A stretch of 64,000 bases of DNA from Blastococcus sp. CT_GayMR16 (GTDB lineage Bacteria > Actinomycetota > Actinomycetes > Mycobacteriales > Geodermatophilaceae). The DNA lies in contig NZ_SPQK01000013.1 in NCBI RefSeq assembly GCF_004570875.1, positions 62,001-126,000 on the forward strand. Reading direction: 5' to 3'. Made by a program: the position numbers and the translations under genes. Shown in pieces: positions 1-8,190 of this stretch. Under the pieces are notes generated by a model. It saw only the letters and a list, made by a program, of their open reading frames with translations. It searched no databases and was not told the DNA's origin. The stretch's first letter is position 1. Each line of letters opens with the position of its first letter.

Positions 1-1
1 G

Positions 2-895
2 ACCGCCGTCGAGATCGTCACCGCCGACGGTCGGATGCACCGCATCTGCGCCGACTCCGAGCCCGAGCTGTTCTGGGCCGTCCGCGGCGGCAAGGGCAAC
101 TTCGGCATCGTCACGGCGCTGGAGTTCGAGCTGATCCCGGTGACCTCGCTGTTCGGCGGCGGCATCTTCTTCGACGGCGACGACGCCCCCGCGCTGCTGC
201 ACCGGTTCCGTCAGTGGGCGCCCATGCTGCCGGAGGAGGTCAGCACGTCGATCGCGATCCTGCGGATCCCCGACATGGAGGAGCTGCCTCCGCCGCTGCG
301 CGGGCAGACCGCCGTCCACCTGCGGTTCGCCTACGCGGGCGACGACCACGCCGAGGCCGAGCGCCTGCTCTCGCCGATGAAGGCCGCCGGCACGATCCTG
401 CTCGGCTTCGTCGGCCCGATGCGGACCGACGAGATGGACGGCATCCACATGGACCCGAAGGAGCCCATGCCCGGCTGGGAGAAGGGGATGCTGCTCAGCG
501 AACTGACCGAGGACGCCGTTGACGTGCTCCTGGCGACCGCGGGCCCGCAGCTGGACATTCCGCTGATCATGGCCGAGGTCCGCCTCATGGGTGGCGCGCT
601 GAGTCGTCCGGCGAAGGTGCCCAACGCCGTCCCCGGTCGCAGCGGCGCCTTCTCCGTCCTGGTCCTCGGCCCGGGGATCCCCGAGCTGGCCCAGGTCGTG
701 CCGGCCATCGGCAGGGGCGTGCTGGCTGCGCTCGCCCCGTGGAAGGCGCCGGAGTCGATGATCAACTTCCTTGGTGACGTGTCCGGGCCGGACGAGGTCG
801 CCGCGGCCTACCCGCCGGCCACCCGGCAGCGGCTGAGGGAGCTCAAGCACGGGGTCGACCCGGGCGGCGTCTTCACCTTCGGCTACGCGCTCTGA
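2..895 (+). CDS. FAD-linked oxidase, berberine-bridge type, C-terminal part (5' truncated by the window)
   Basis: The frame is open from base 2, so the real start lies outside the window. The first 45 residues contain WAVRGGKGNFGIVTALEF, the end of the FAD-binding PCMH domain seen in BBE-like oxidases. The rest is the substrate domain, ending in a degenerate BBE tail (DPGGVFTFGYAL instead of the usual YDPxNLF). Family members oxidise small alcohols, sugars or alkaloid-like compounds with covalent or tightly held FAD; the substrate cannot be read here. The His/Cys flavin attachment sites would be upstream and are not visible. The gene is convergent with the oxidase at 992-2653 and shares a strong hairpin terminator with it. 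Confidence 0.85.
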   Translation, partial: TAVEIVTADGRMHRICADSEPELFWAVRGGKGNFGIVTALEFELIPVTSLFGGGIFFDGDDAPALLHRFRQWAPMLPEEVSTSIAILRIPDMEELPPPLRGQTAVHLRFAYAGDDHAEAERLLSPMKAAGTILLGFVGPMRTDEMDGIHMDPKEPMPGWEKGMLLSELTEDAVDVLLATAGPQLDIPLIMAEVRLMGGALSRPAKVPNAVPGRSGAFSVLVLGPGIPELAQVVPAIGRGVLAALAPWKAPESMINFLGDVSGPDEVAAAYPPATRQRLRELKHGVDPGGVFTFGYAL

Positions 896-900
896 GATGT

Positions 901-919
901 TGATCAGGAGACCTGATCA
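901..919. repeat. Dyad TGATCAGG-AGA-CCTGATCA
   Basis: A perfect 8-bp inverted repeat with a 3-base loop sits 5 bases after the stop of the BBE-like oxidase. A near copy (GATCAGG-TGA-CCTGATC) lies at 965-981 on the other side of the terminator hairpin. It may be part of a composite terminator or a protein-binding dyad. Confidence 0.75.
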
Positions 920-923
920 ACGG

Positions 924-959
924 GGGTCCTGGCTCACCGCTGATCGTGAGCCAGGACCC
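924..959. terminator. Bidirectional hairpin terminator
   Basis: The arms GGGTCCTGGCTCAC (924-937) and GTGAGCCAGGACCC (946-959) pair perfectly over 14 bp around an 8-base loop. The hairpin lies between two convergent genes with stops at 895 and 992. There is no long U tract, as is common in actinobacteria. Confidence 0.85.
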
Positions 960-964
960 TTAAC

Positions 965-981
965 GATCAGGTGACCTGATC
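965..981. repeat. Dyad GATCAGG-TGA-CCTGATC
   Basis: Perfect 7-bp inverted repeat, near-identical to the dyad at 901-919 and placed symmetrically on the far side of the terminator hairpin, just after the stop of the minus-strand oxidase. Confidence 0.75.
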
Positions 982-991
982 ATTGGGAGAA

Positions 992-2653
992 CTACTCGGG
1001 GAGCAGGACGCCGGGGTTGCAGATGCCCTTCGGGTCCAGCCGCTCCTTGACCGCGCGCAGCACCTCGACGCCGAGCGGCCCGACCTCCCGGTCCATCCAG
1101 GGCCGGTGGTCGGCGCCGACGGCGTGGTGGTGGGTGAGCGTGCCGCCGGCGCCCAGCAGCGCGTCGGTGGCCGCCCGCTTGGCGCTCAGCCACTGCTGGA
1201 TGGGCAGGTCGTCGTCGCGGTCGGCCAGCACCGTCACGTAGAGCGAGGCGCCGGTGGGGTAGCCGTGCGACACGTGGCTCATGATCAGCGGCCGCCGTCC
1301 GTCGCGGGTCAGCGTCTCCCGCAGGGCCCGGCGGACGGCGTCGTAGACCGTGGGCAGCTTCGACCAGGTCGCCGCCGTCTCCAGCGTCTCCACGAGCAGG
1401 CCGGCGTCCAGCAGCTTGTCCCGCAGGTACGGGGCGGCGAACCGGTGGCTCTTCCACGACTCGCCCACGCGGCGGCCCAGCCGGATTGCCCCGCCGTCCC
1501 GCAGGAGCGATGCGGCAGCCTTCCGCCGGGCCCGGACCAGGGACGGCAGCCCCTCCCAGCCCAGCACGAGCAGGCACCCGTCCCCGTGACCCCGGGTCCG
1601 CAGGGTGCCCCGGAGCGCACGGGCACCCGTGCCGGAGGCCATGAGCAGGTTGGCGCGGGTCTCGTCGGTGTCGGAGAGCCGCACGATGTCGGGCAGCAGG
1701 TCGTGTCGCGCCAGGTGCTGGAGCGCGGCGAGCCCGGCCGGCCACGAGCGGAACGACCAGCCCTCGTAGGAGCAGCTCGTCGGCTTCGGCCGGACCCGGA
1801 GCGTCAGTTCGGTGATCACCCCGAGCGTGCCCTCGGAGCCCAGGGCGAGGCCGAGCAGGTCGGGGCCGGCGGCGGTCGCCGGTGGGTGGCCCAGCTCCAG
1901 CACTCCGGACGGCGTGGCGAGGGTCAGCCCGGTGACGAGCTCGTCGAAGCGGCCGACACCGGTCGAGTTCTGGCCGGCCGAGCGGGTCGCGGCGTACCCG
2001 CCGAGGGTCGCGAACTCCCAGCTCTGCGGCAGGTGGCCGAAGGTGAGGCCGTCGCGGGCGAGCTCCTCCTCCAGCGCCGGGCCGCGCATCCCGGGGCCGA
2101 CGGTGACCATGGACGACGGGATGTCGAGCGACTGCACCGACGACATGCGGCCGAGGTCCAGTGCGACCGACGGGCGGTCGTCGGGGTCCACGCCCGCGAG
2201 GCCGCCGACGACGCTCGTCCCGCCGCCGAACGGGACGACGACCACTGCGAGCTCGCTGCAGGCGGCCAGCAGGGCGGCGGTCTCCTCGGTGGTGCCCGGC
2301 AGCACGACGGCGTCCGGCGCGTCGGAGGCATTGCCCTCGCGCCGGCGGAGCAGGTCCAGGTAACTCTTGCCGCCGGCCCGGCGCAGCCGCGACTCCCGGT
2401 CGGTGCGGACGTTCTCCTCGCCGAGCAGCTCCACGAACCGGGTGCGGGCCTCCTCCGGCAACCGGGACGGCGCCAGCGAGATGTCCGCGACGGCGACCGG
2501 CGGCGTCGCCCGCGGCGACCACCCCAGCTCCTTCGACAGGTAGCGGCGGGCGACCTTGGGCAGCGCGCTGCTCAGGTCGTCGTCGGGCGCTGCGGTGGTG
2601 CTGGGGCCGGCCGGGCCCCACCCCTGAATCGTCAGTTCCGGCTGCTCGGGCAC
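992..2653 (-). CDS. FAD-binding oxidase, alkyldihydroxyacetonephosphate synthase / GlcD-like
   Basis: A 553-residue flavoprotein of the FAD_binding_4 plus FAD-oxidase_C architecture. The PCMH nucleotide-binding loop is seen at residues 141-150 (PFGGGTSVVG). The C-terminal cap ends with the family pattern RLDPKGICNPGVL. Size and layout match actinobacterial proteins annotated as alkyl-DHAP synthase or D-2-hydroxyacid/glycolate oxidase subunits. The divergent neighbour is glpD with only 38 bp between the starts, so a glycerol-phosphate or ether-lipid link is plausible but inferred. The start is a GTG at 2653. A near-consensus -10 (CAGACT on the minus strand, 2660-2665) lies exactly 6 bases upstream, suggesting a leaderless message. 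Confidence 0.88.
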   Translation of the reverse strand: MPEQPELTIQGWGPAGPSTTAAPDDDLSSALPKVARRYLSKELGWSPRATPPVAVADISLAPSRLPEEARTRFVELLGEENVRTDRESRLRRAGGKSYLDLLRRREGNASDAPDAVVLPGTTEETAALLAACSELAVVVVPFGGGTSVVGGLAGVDPDDRPSVALDLGRMSSVQSLDIPSSMVTVGPGMRGPALEEELARDGLTFGHLPQSWEFATLGGYAATRSAGQNSTGVGRFDELVTGLTLATPSGVLELGHPPATAAGPDLLGLALGSEGTLGVITELTLRVRPKPTSCSYEGWSFRSWPAGLAALQHLARHDLLPDIVRLSDTDETRANLLMASGTGARALRGTLRTRGHGDGCLLVLGWEGLPSLVRARRKAAASLLRDGGAIRLGRRVGESWKSHRFAAPYLRDKLLDAGLLVETLETAATWSKLPTVYDAVRRALRETLTRDGRRPLIMSHVSHGYPTGASLYVTVLADRDDDLPIQQWLSAKRAATDALLGAGGTLTHHHAVGADHRPWMDREVGPLGVEVLRAVKERLDPKGICNPGVLLPE

Positions 2654-2691
2654 GGCTACAGTCTGCCGGTGCTCCGCTCGGAACGATCACG

Positions 2692-4212
2692 GTGACCACC
2701 TCCCTACCGGGGACGCTCTCCCCGGGACGGCGTGCCGAGGACCTCGCCGCTGTCGCCGGGGCCGAGGTCGACGTGGTCGTCGTGGGGGGCGGTGTGACCG
2801 GCGCCGGTGTCGCGCTCGACGCGGCCAGCCGGGGCCTGTCGGTGGTCCTGCTCGAGCGCACGGACCTCGCCGCCGGCACCAGCCGGTGGTCGTCGAAGCT
2901 CGTGCACGGCGGTCTGCGGTACCTCGCGCACGGAGAGATCGGACTGGCGCGGGAGAGCGCCCGCGAACGCGCGGTCCTCATGGGGTCGACCGCGCCGCAC
3001 CTCGTCCGGAAGCTGCCCTTCCTCGTGCCCGACGAGGCCGGGCGGGACGTGACGGCCCTCGCCGCGGCCGGCGGGCACCTCGGGGACGCCGTCCGGCTGT
3101 CCGTGCCCGGGGGGCGGGGGTCGCTGCCCTCGACCCGGCGGGTGGGCCCGGACGACGTCGCGCGGCTGACGCCCGGGGTCCGGCCGGGCCGCGGTGGCGT
3201 CGTGTTCTGGGACGGGCAGCTGGTGGACGACGCCCGGCTCGTGGTCGCGATCGCCCGCACGGCCGCGGCGTACGGCGCACGCATCCTGACCGGGGCCGCG
3301 GTGACCGCCGTCGACGGGTCCGACGTGCACGCCATTGTCGACAATTCCGAGGCGGTGACCATCCGGGCCCGGGTGGTGGTCAACGCCGCCGGGGTCTGGG
3401 CGCAGCGACTGGCGCCTGGCATCCGGCTGCAGCCGTCGCGGGGCTCGCACCTGGTCGTGCGCGGTGACCGGCTCGGGTCGCCGTCCGCGGCGCTGACCGT
3501 GCCGCTGCCGGGCTCGCGGTCCCGCTACGTGTTCGCGCTGCCGCAGGCCGACGGGCTGGTCTACCTCGGGCTGACCGACGAGCCGGTCGACGGGCCGGTG
3601 CCCGACGCCGATCCGGTGCCCAGCGACGCCGAGGTGCAGCAGCTCCTGGACACGGTCAACCAGGTGCTGACCGAGCCGCTGACGCGGGCCGATCTGGTCG
3701 GCGCCTACGCCGGGCTGCGACCGCTGGTGCTGCCCGCGTCCGCCGGAGCCGGCCCCGGCGACGCCACCGCGGACCTCTCCCGCAAGCACCTGCTCCAGTG
3801 GGACGGACCGGTCCTCACGGTGGTCGGCGGCAAGCTGACGACCTACCGGGCGATGGCCGAGGAGACGGTGGACGCCGTGGTGGCCCGCCTCGGCCGCGGC
3901 GCTCTCCGCTCGCTGACCGGGCGGCTGCCGCTGATGGGGGCGGCGCCGCGCGCGGCACTGGACCGCGTGCGTGCCGCGACCCGGCTGGTGGGCCGGTACG
4001 GCACGGAGGCGCCGGTGGTCGAGGCGCTGGGGCCGGCCGCGGTGGTGGCCGGCCGGCTGGAGACGGTGGGGGAGCTGCGGTTCGCCGCCCGGCACGAGGG
4101 CGCCCGCACTGTCGCCGACCTGCTGGACCGCCGCACCCGGATCGGCCTGGTGCCGGCCGACCGTGCCCGAGCGGTCGCCGTCGCCGAGCAGGTGCTGGCC
4201 GAGGAGCTCTAG
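2692..4212 (+). CDS. glpD: Glycerol-3-phosphate dehydrogenase/oxidase
   Basis: FAD-dependent oxidation of glycerol 3-phosphate to dihydroxyacetone phosphate, feeding electrons to quinone at the membrane. The 506-residue protein has the dinucleotide loop GGGVTGAG at residues 32-39, the GlpD signature SSKLVHGGLRYL shortly after, and GKLTTYRAM near residue 380, followed by the C-terminal DAO_C domain. I chose the GTG at 2692 because the FAD loop then falls at the usual distance from the N-terminus; the frame is open far upstream but that part is antisense to the neighbouring oxidase. It is divergent from that oxidase. Its TAG stop shares the four bases CTAG with the stop of the minus-strand gene at 4209. 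Confidence 0.95.
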   Translation: MTTSLPGTLSPGRRAEDLAAVAGAEVDVVVVGGGVTGAGVALDAASRGLSVVLLERTDLAAGTSRWSSKLVHGGLRYLAHGEIGLARESARERAVLMGSTAPHLVRKLPFLVPDEAGRDVTALAAAGGHLGDAVRLSVPGGRGSLPSTRRVGPDDVARLTPGVRPGRGGVVFWDGQLVDDARLVVAIARTAAAYGARILTGAAVTAVDGSDVHAIVDNSEAVTIRARVVVNAAGVWAQRLAPGIRLQPSRGSHLVVRGDRLGSPSAALTVPLPGSRSRYVFALPQADGLVYLGLTDEPVDGPVPDADPVPSDAEVQQLLDTVNQVLTEPLTRADLVGAYAGLRPLVLPASAGAGPGDATADLSRKHLLQWDGPVLTVVGGKLTTYRAMAEETVDAVVARLGRGALRSLTGRLPLMGAAPRAALDRVRAATRLVGRYGTEAPVVEALGPAAVVAGRLETVGELRFAARHEGARTVADLLDRRTRIGLVPADRARAVAVAEQVLAEEL

Positions 4213-5063
4213 CGGCTCAGGTCGACGTCGCAGGCGCCCGGGTTGAGGTGCAGCGCGACCGGGTCGAGGCATGCGGCGCTGAGGGTCCGGAGGACGGACT
4301 CCCGTCGTGCCGCCGGGCCCGCGCCGTGGCCGGCGGCGACGATACCGGCGGCCACCAGCCGGCAGCGGTGCCGCCCGAACGGGGTGCCCGTTCCGGGCTC
4401 GTCGGCGAGGGCGATGCCGGGAGCGAGCTGCCGGGTGAACCCGGGCACGGCCGCGGCGAGGACGAACGGCGACCGCTGGTGCACCCGGAGGGCGACGCGG
4501 GCGAGGGCCGACGCGTCGCTCCGGGCCACGGTGACGACGGCGGTGTCGGAGGGGGCGCAGGCGGCCGGATCGCCCGCGAGCTCGGCGCGGAAGCCCACGC
4601 CGTAGCCGTCGAGCGCGGTCACGAGCCGGGCGAACACCTCCGGCGCGGTGCTCGGTTGCAGGTGCAGGAAGCAGCTGGCGCGGTCCGGGGCCGCCGCGCC
4701 GACCGTGATCACGAAGGAGGGCACTCCGGCGGCGGTCCGGTAGCTGAACCGCCAGCCGTCGCGACGGAGGAAGTCGGGCCGCAGGGCGTCGGCGAGTCGC
4801 CGGCAGAACGCATCCCCCCGTCGTCCTCCCGGGCTCTCGGCGCCGGACGCCCGGGCGATGCCGCGGAAGTAGCGCGCGTGCAGGGCGTCGGCGAGCGCCG
4901 TGGTCATCAGCCGACCGGGGCCGCGCGGGACCGCGACAAGGTCGCCCGCGACGCGGACGCCGTCGTCCAGGTCGGTCTCCTCGGTGATCCGGGCCAGGAG
5001 GTCGAGCGCGGGAACTGCCGTCATCGGACCGGCCGGGGCGGGGAAGTCGAGTGCGAGGGGCAT
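4209..5063 (-). CDS. HopA1-family protein (T3SS effector HopA1-like; RiPP-associated family)
   Basis: A 284-residue protein that I assign to the HopA1 family from its C-terminal half: residues 209-226 read FTRQLAPGIALADEPGTG, followed by PFGRHRCRLVAAGIV, the family's conserved block. Weaker signatures upstream are DALHARYF (59-66) and CFLHLQPSTAPEVFARL (131-147). The family is named from a Pseudomonas effector; in actinobacteria, relatives act in class V lanthipeptide and thioamitide clusters, usually beside an APH-like kinase, in dehydration or elimination chemistry. No kinase, precursor peptide or cyclase is near, so the role here is unknown. The ATG at 5063 follows a GGACGGAG ribosome site. 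The neighbour across 51 bp is a divergent methyltransferase. Confidence 0.65.
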   Translation of the reverse strand: MPLALDFPAPAGPMTAVPALDLLARITEETDLDDGVRVAGDLVAVPRGPGRLMTTALADALHARYFRGIARASGAESPGGRRGDAFCRRLADALRPDFLRRDGWRFSYRTAAGVPSFVITVGAAAPDRASCFLHLQPSTAPEVFARLVTALDGYGVGFRAELAGDPAACAPSDTAVVTVARSDASALARVALRVHQRSPFVLAAAVPGFTRQLAPGIALADEPGTGTPFGRHRCRLVAAGIVAAGHGAGPAARRESVLRTLSAACLDPVALHLNPGACDVDLSR

Positions 5064-5114
5064 GGGGCTCCGTCCCTGGGCTCCGGCTCCGGGCGCCGGG
5101 TCTGACCAGGAGAG

Positions 5115-5924
5115 GTGCAGGATCGCCGCGTGGATACCTACACCCACGGCCATGCCGATTCGGTGCTCCAGTCGCACCGCTGGCGGACCGCCGAGAACTC
5201 CGCCGCATATCTGCTGCCGTCGTTGCGGCCCGGTCTGGACCTGCTCGACGTCGGCTGCGGTCCCGGGACGATCACCGTCGACCTCGCTGCCCGCGTCGCG
5301 CCCGGCCGAGTGGTCGGGCTGGACGTCTCGCCGGACCCGTTGCCCGAGGCGCGTGCCGCAGCCGAACGAGCCGGTGTCGAGGTCGCCTTCGAGGTCGGCG
5401 ACGTCTACGCGCTCGCGGCCGAGGACGACTCGTTCGACGTCGTCCACGCCCACCAGGTGCTGCAGCACCTGACCGATCCGGGAGCGGCGCTGCGGGAGAT
5501 GGCTCGTGTGTGCCGGCCGGGCGGGGTGATCGCCGTCCGCGACGTGGACTACGGGGCGTTCGTCACGTACCCGGCCGACGACGGCCTGGACAGGTGGCGG
5601 GAGCTGTACTTCGCCGTCCACCGGCGCAACGGTGCCGAGCCGGAGGCCGGGCGTCGGCTGGTGGCGTGGGCGCACGCGGCGGGGTTCCGCGACGTGGTGG
5701 CCACGGCGTCGTCCTGGTGCTACGCCTCGTCTGCCGAGCGGGAGTGGTGGGGCAACTCGTGGGCCGGCCGGGCGACGTCCTCGGCGTTCGCGGAGCAGGC
5801 GGTCGCCTACGGGCTGGCCACGTCGGCGGACCTGGAGGAGATCGCCGCCGCGTGGTTGCGCTGGCGCGACGCCGACGACGGCTGGCTCGGGATGTTGCAT
5901 GGCGAGGTGCTCATCCGGATCTGA
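5115..5924 (+). CDS. Class I SAM-dependent methyltransferase
   Basis: A 269-residue protein with a Methyltransf_11/UbiE-like fold. Motif I is LLDVGCGPGTI (residues 43-53), the acidic loop after beta 2 is VVGLDVS, and the post-motif QVLQHLTDPGAALREMARV with RPGG is typical of this group. The acceptor cannot be inferred. GTG at 5115 is used because AGGAGAG lies directly upstream, although the spacing is short; a second GTG at 5130 is possible. It is divergent from the HopA1-family gene and could be co-regulated with it. Confidence 0.85.
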   Translation: MQDRRVDTYTHGHADSVLQSHRWRTAENSAAYLLPSLRPGLDLLDVGCGPGTITVDLAARVAPGRVVGLDVSPDPLPEARAAAERAGVEVAFEVGDVYALAAEDDSFDVVHAHQVLQHLTDPGAALREMARVCRPGGVIAVRDVDYGAFVTYPADDGLDRWRELYFAVHRRNGAEPEAGRRLVAWAHAAGFRDVVATASSWCYASSAEREWWGNSWAGRATSSAFAEQAVAYGLATSADLEEIAAAWLRWRDADDGWLGMLHGEVLIRI

Positions 5925-6031
5925 CCGACGATCCGAACGCAGAACGCTGGCGCCGGTTTCCCTGCCCCTGAAGCCGGACGTCAGCTCACTACGTGCGGAC
6001 GCCGGTCGGGTCGGTGCGAGAGGGTCGGGCT

Positions 6032-6679
6032 GTGGACGAGGCCAAGCGGTTGCTGCTGGTCCGGAGCAGCGCGAAGGTTGCCAGCCGGGTCCTGGCCGAC
6101 CTCTGGCCTGATGGCCCCGATGGTGCGGTGCGCGGAACGGTCGACGCGTGGTTCTTCGAGGTGGAGGCCGAGCGTGACGGGGTGCGGGTCCGACGGACCG
6201 GAGACCTGCGGCGCGAGGGTGTCGTGTGGGACGTCCTCGACCTCGGTTCGAAGCTTCCTGGACCGCTGCCCGCTGGAGCGCGGCAGGTGTCGCCCGGTGT
6301 GGTCTCCGTCGAAGTGCAGCGGAGCTGGGTGCAGCGCGTGCTGCGGCCGTTGCGACGGAGCGAGTCCGAGCTGGAAGCGCTGTGTCGCCGCCTGAACGCC
6401 GTGGACCTGTGGGTTCTCGGCGACGTGGAGAGCGCGTGCCGGGTCTGCGGCTACGACGACGGCGACGAGCGGTTCATCGGTGGCGTGCCCCAGTACGTGA
6501 TCTGCCGGTGCTGCGACACCGAGTCGGGTGTGGACGACGTCAGCGCACAGCAGGTCGCTCGCGGCCGCCGCGAGTGGATCGAGCGCGGGCGCGCGTGGCG
6601 GCATCCCGAGGATCGTCCCGCAGGGTGGGATCCGGACCTCGCGATCGCCGCGCTGCCGAGCACGTGGCGCGACCTCTAG
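6032..6679 (+). CDS. Hypothetical protein with C-terminal zinc ribbon
   Basis: I do not recognise a named family. The 215-residue protein has a charged N-terminal region and two CxxC pairs, CRVC and CRCC, separated by about 18 residues, which look like a zinc ribbon. They are followed by GRREWIERGRAWRHP, a W-rich tail seen after zinc ribbons in small actinobacterial proteins. An upstream GTG at 5993 is in frame, but the GTG at 6032 has a GAGAGGG ribosome site at a good distance (6018-6024), so I prefer it. It stands alone, convergent with the TipAL-type regulator (19 bases between stops). No signal peptide or membrane segment is seen. Confidence 0.7.
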   Translation: MDEAKRLLLVRSSAKVASRVLADLWPDGPDGAVRGTVDAWFFEVEAERDGVRVRRTGDLRREGVVWDVLDLGSKLPGPLPAGARQVSPGVVSVEVQRSWVQRVLRPLRRSESELEALCRRLNAVDLWVLGDVESACRVCGYDDGDERFIGGVPQYVICRCCDTESGVDDVSAQQVARGRREWIERGRAWRHPEDRPAGWDPDLAIAALPSTWRDL

Positions 6680-6698
6680 CACCCGCAGGGACGCCGGA

Positions 6699-7451
6699 TC
6701 AGCCCTGGCGGGCTGCGTTGGCCTGGACGGCGGTGCTCACGTACTGCGCCAGACCGGGCGCTATCTCTTCGTAGTGCGCGGTGAACCGCTCGTCCTCGAC
6801 GTACATCCGGCCGAGCCCGGCGTGCATCTCGGCCGGGCAGTCGTAGAAGTTCCGGCAGATCTGCTGCCGGTGCTCCTCCGCGACGTCCATCGCGCGGTCG
6901 GAATCCGCCGGGACGCCGTCCGTCATCGCGGCGGCGAACCGGGCTTCGATGTCGGCGCCCTCGGCCTTGATTCGCACCCAGTCGTCCTTCGTGTACGCGG
7001 CGGTCTTCCGCTTCGACTGGGCGTAGGCGTCGGTCTCGCCCCAGCGCTCCTCGACCTCGGCCTCGTACTGCGCCGGGTCGTGCTCGCCGAACACCTCGAA
7101 CCGCTCCTCCGGGGTCAGTGAGATCCCCATGCTGCGTGCCTCCATCTCCTTCTCGACGGCCGCGACCATGGCCTGGGTGCGCTCGAGCCGGGCCCGCAGC
7201 AGTCGGTGCTGGCGGCGCAGATGCGCCTCGGGGTCGGCATCAGGCGCGTCCAGCAGGGTCGCGACCTCCTCGAGGGGGAACCCGAGCTCGCGGTACAGCA
7301 AGACCTGGTGCAGCCGGTCCAGATCGGCCGGCGCGTACTGCCGGTAGCCGGCCGCCGTCCGTCCGGACGGCGACAGCAGCCCGATCCGGTCGTAGTGGTG
7401 CAGCGTGCGCACCGTGACGCCGGCCAGCGCCGCGACCTCACCCACGTTCAC
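6699..7451 (-). CDS. MerR-family regulator with TipAS-like drug-sensing domain
   Basis: A 250-residue TipAL-type activator. Residues 1-70 form the MerR winged helix (VTVRTLHHYDRIGLLSP), a long coiled helix follows to about residue 110, and the C-terminal part matches the TipAS globin-like domain that binds thiopeptide antibiotics in Streptomyces TipAL. MerR activators act on promoters with over-long 19-bp spacers, and such a promoter is directly upstream (7481-7511). The GTG at 7451 is supported by GGGAGGAA 5-6 bases upstream. The ligand is unknown. Confidence 0.92.
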   Translation of the reverse strand: MNVGEVAALAGVTVRTLHHYDRIGLLSPSGRTAAGYRQYAPADLDRLHQVLLYRELGFPLEEVATLLDAPDADPEAHLRRQHRLLRARLERTQAMVAAVEKEMEARSMGISLTPEERFEVFGEHDPAQYEAEVEERWGETDAYAQSKRKTAAYTKDDWVRIKAEGADIEARFAAAMTDGVPADSDRAMDVAEEHRQQICRNFYDCPAEMHAGLGRMYVEDERFTAHYEEIAPGLAQYVSTAVQANAARQG

Positions 7452-7480
7452 GGGGTTCCTCCCTTCCGTTGACGGAGAGG

Positions 7481-7511
7481 AGATTGCAGCCTGACGCTAC
7501 GTCAGGGTCAA
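7481..7511 (-). promoter_or_regulatory. MerR-type promoter and operator, 19-bp spacer
   Basis: On the minus strand, -35 TTGACC (7506-7511) and -10 CAATCT (7481-7486) are separated by 19 bp. The spacer carries a perfect dyad CCTGACG-TAG-CGTCAGG (7490-7506). The over-long spacer with a centred dyad is the hallmark of MerR-family target promoters, implying autoregulation of the TipAL-type gene 30 bp downstream. Confidence 0.82.
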
Positions 7512-7522
7512 GGGCGATTTTC

Positions 7523-8122
7523 TCAGGCCGTGAGCAGCCGGATCGTCTCGAGGACTGCGATGACGGCGAACACCGAGAAGAGGATCGCGGCGACCAGCCG
7601 GATCAACCGGATGGGCAGCTTGTCCGCCAGCTTCCGGCCCAGGAAGACAGCGAGCCCGGAGACGACCAGCAGAGCGGCCCAGGAACCGATGAACACCGAC
7701 AGCGGGTCGTCGTAGCGGGCGGCGAGGCCGGCCGTGGCCAGCTGGGAGAGGTCACCCCACTCCGCGGCGAAGAGCACCCCGAAGGAGATGGCCGCCGCCT
7801 TGAGGAACGACGGGTCAGCGGGCGTCTCGTCGAGGTCGTCCTCCTCCTCGGCGCCGCTGCGGACGCTGCGCCACAGGATGACCGCGCCGACGACGAACAG
7901 CACCGCGACGATGCTGCTCACCACGGCGTCCGGCAGCAGTGTGAGCAGCGAGCCTGCGGTGACCGCGATCGCCACCTGCAGCCCGAATGCCGTCGCGACG
8001 CCGACGAACACGGGCAGCGGCCTGAACCGGGTGGCGAGCACGAGCGTGGCGAACAGCGTCTTGTCCGGCAGTTCCACAGGGAGCACCAGGATGAACGCGG
8101 CCGCGATGACCGACAGGACCAC
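7523..8122 (-). CDS. TMEM165/GDT1-family cation exporter (probable manganese exporter)
   Basis: A 199-residue, six-helix membrane protein with the duplicated GDT1 motif: VELPDKT in the first half (residues 16-22) and AEWGDLS in the second. The acidic residues of these E-x-G-D-(K/R/L)-(T/S) motifs bind the cation. Bacterial members export Mn2+. The call is strengthened by the yybP-ykoY riboswitch in its leader. I place the start at the GTG at 8122, with AGAGGA 6-9 bases upstream; the longer open frame runs into the riboswitch. The central acidic loop (EEEDDLDE) is normal for the family. Confidence 0.9.
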   Translation of the reverse strand: MVLSVIAAAFILVLPVELPDKTLFATLVLATRFRPLPVFVGVATAFGLQVAIAVTAGSLLTLLPDAVVSSIVAVLFVVGAVILWRSVRSGAEEEDDLDETPADPSFLKAAAISFGVLFAAEWGDLSQLATAGLAARYDDPLSVFIGSWAALLVVSGLAVFLGRKLADKLPIRLIRLVAAILFSVFAVIAVLETIRLLTA

Positions 8123-8190
8123 AGGATTCCTCTTCCACTCGGCAGTGCCGGGCGGGTGCGGGCAGCCTCCGACCGGCAGCGCAGGCTGCA

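Noticed and set aside
960-5208. Two minus-strand open frames of 820 and 834 codons opposite glpD and the oxidase
   Set aside because: Arg/Pro-rich shadow translations of glpD and neighbours; no start, ribosome site or domain.
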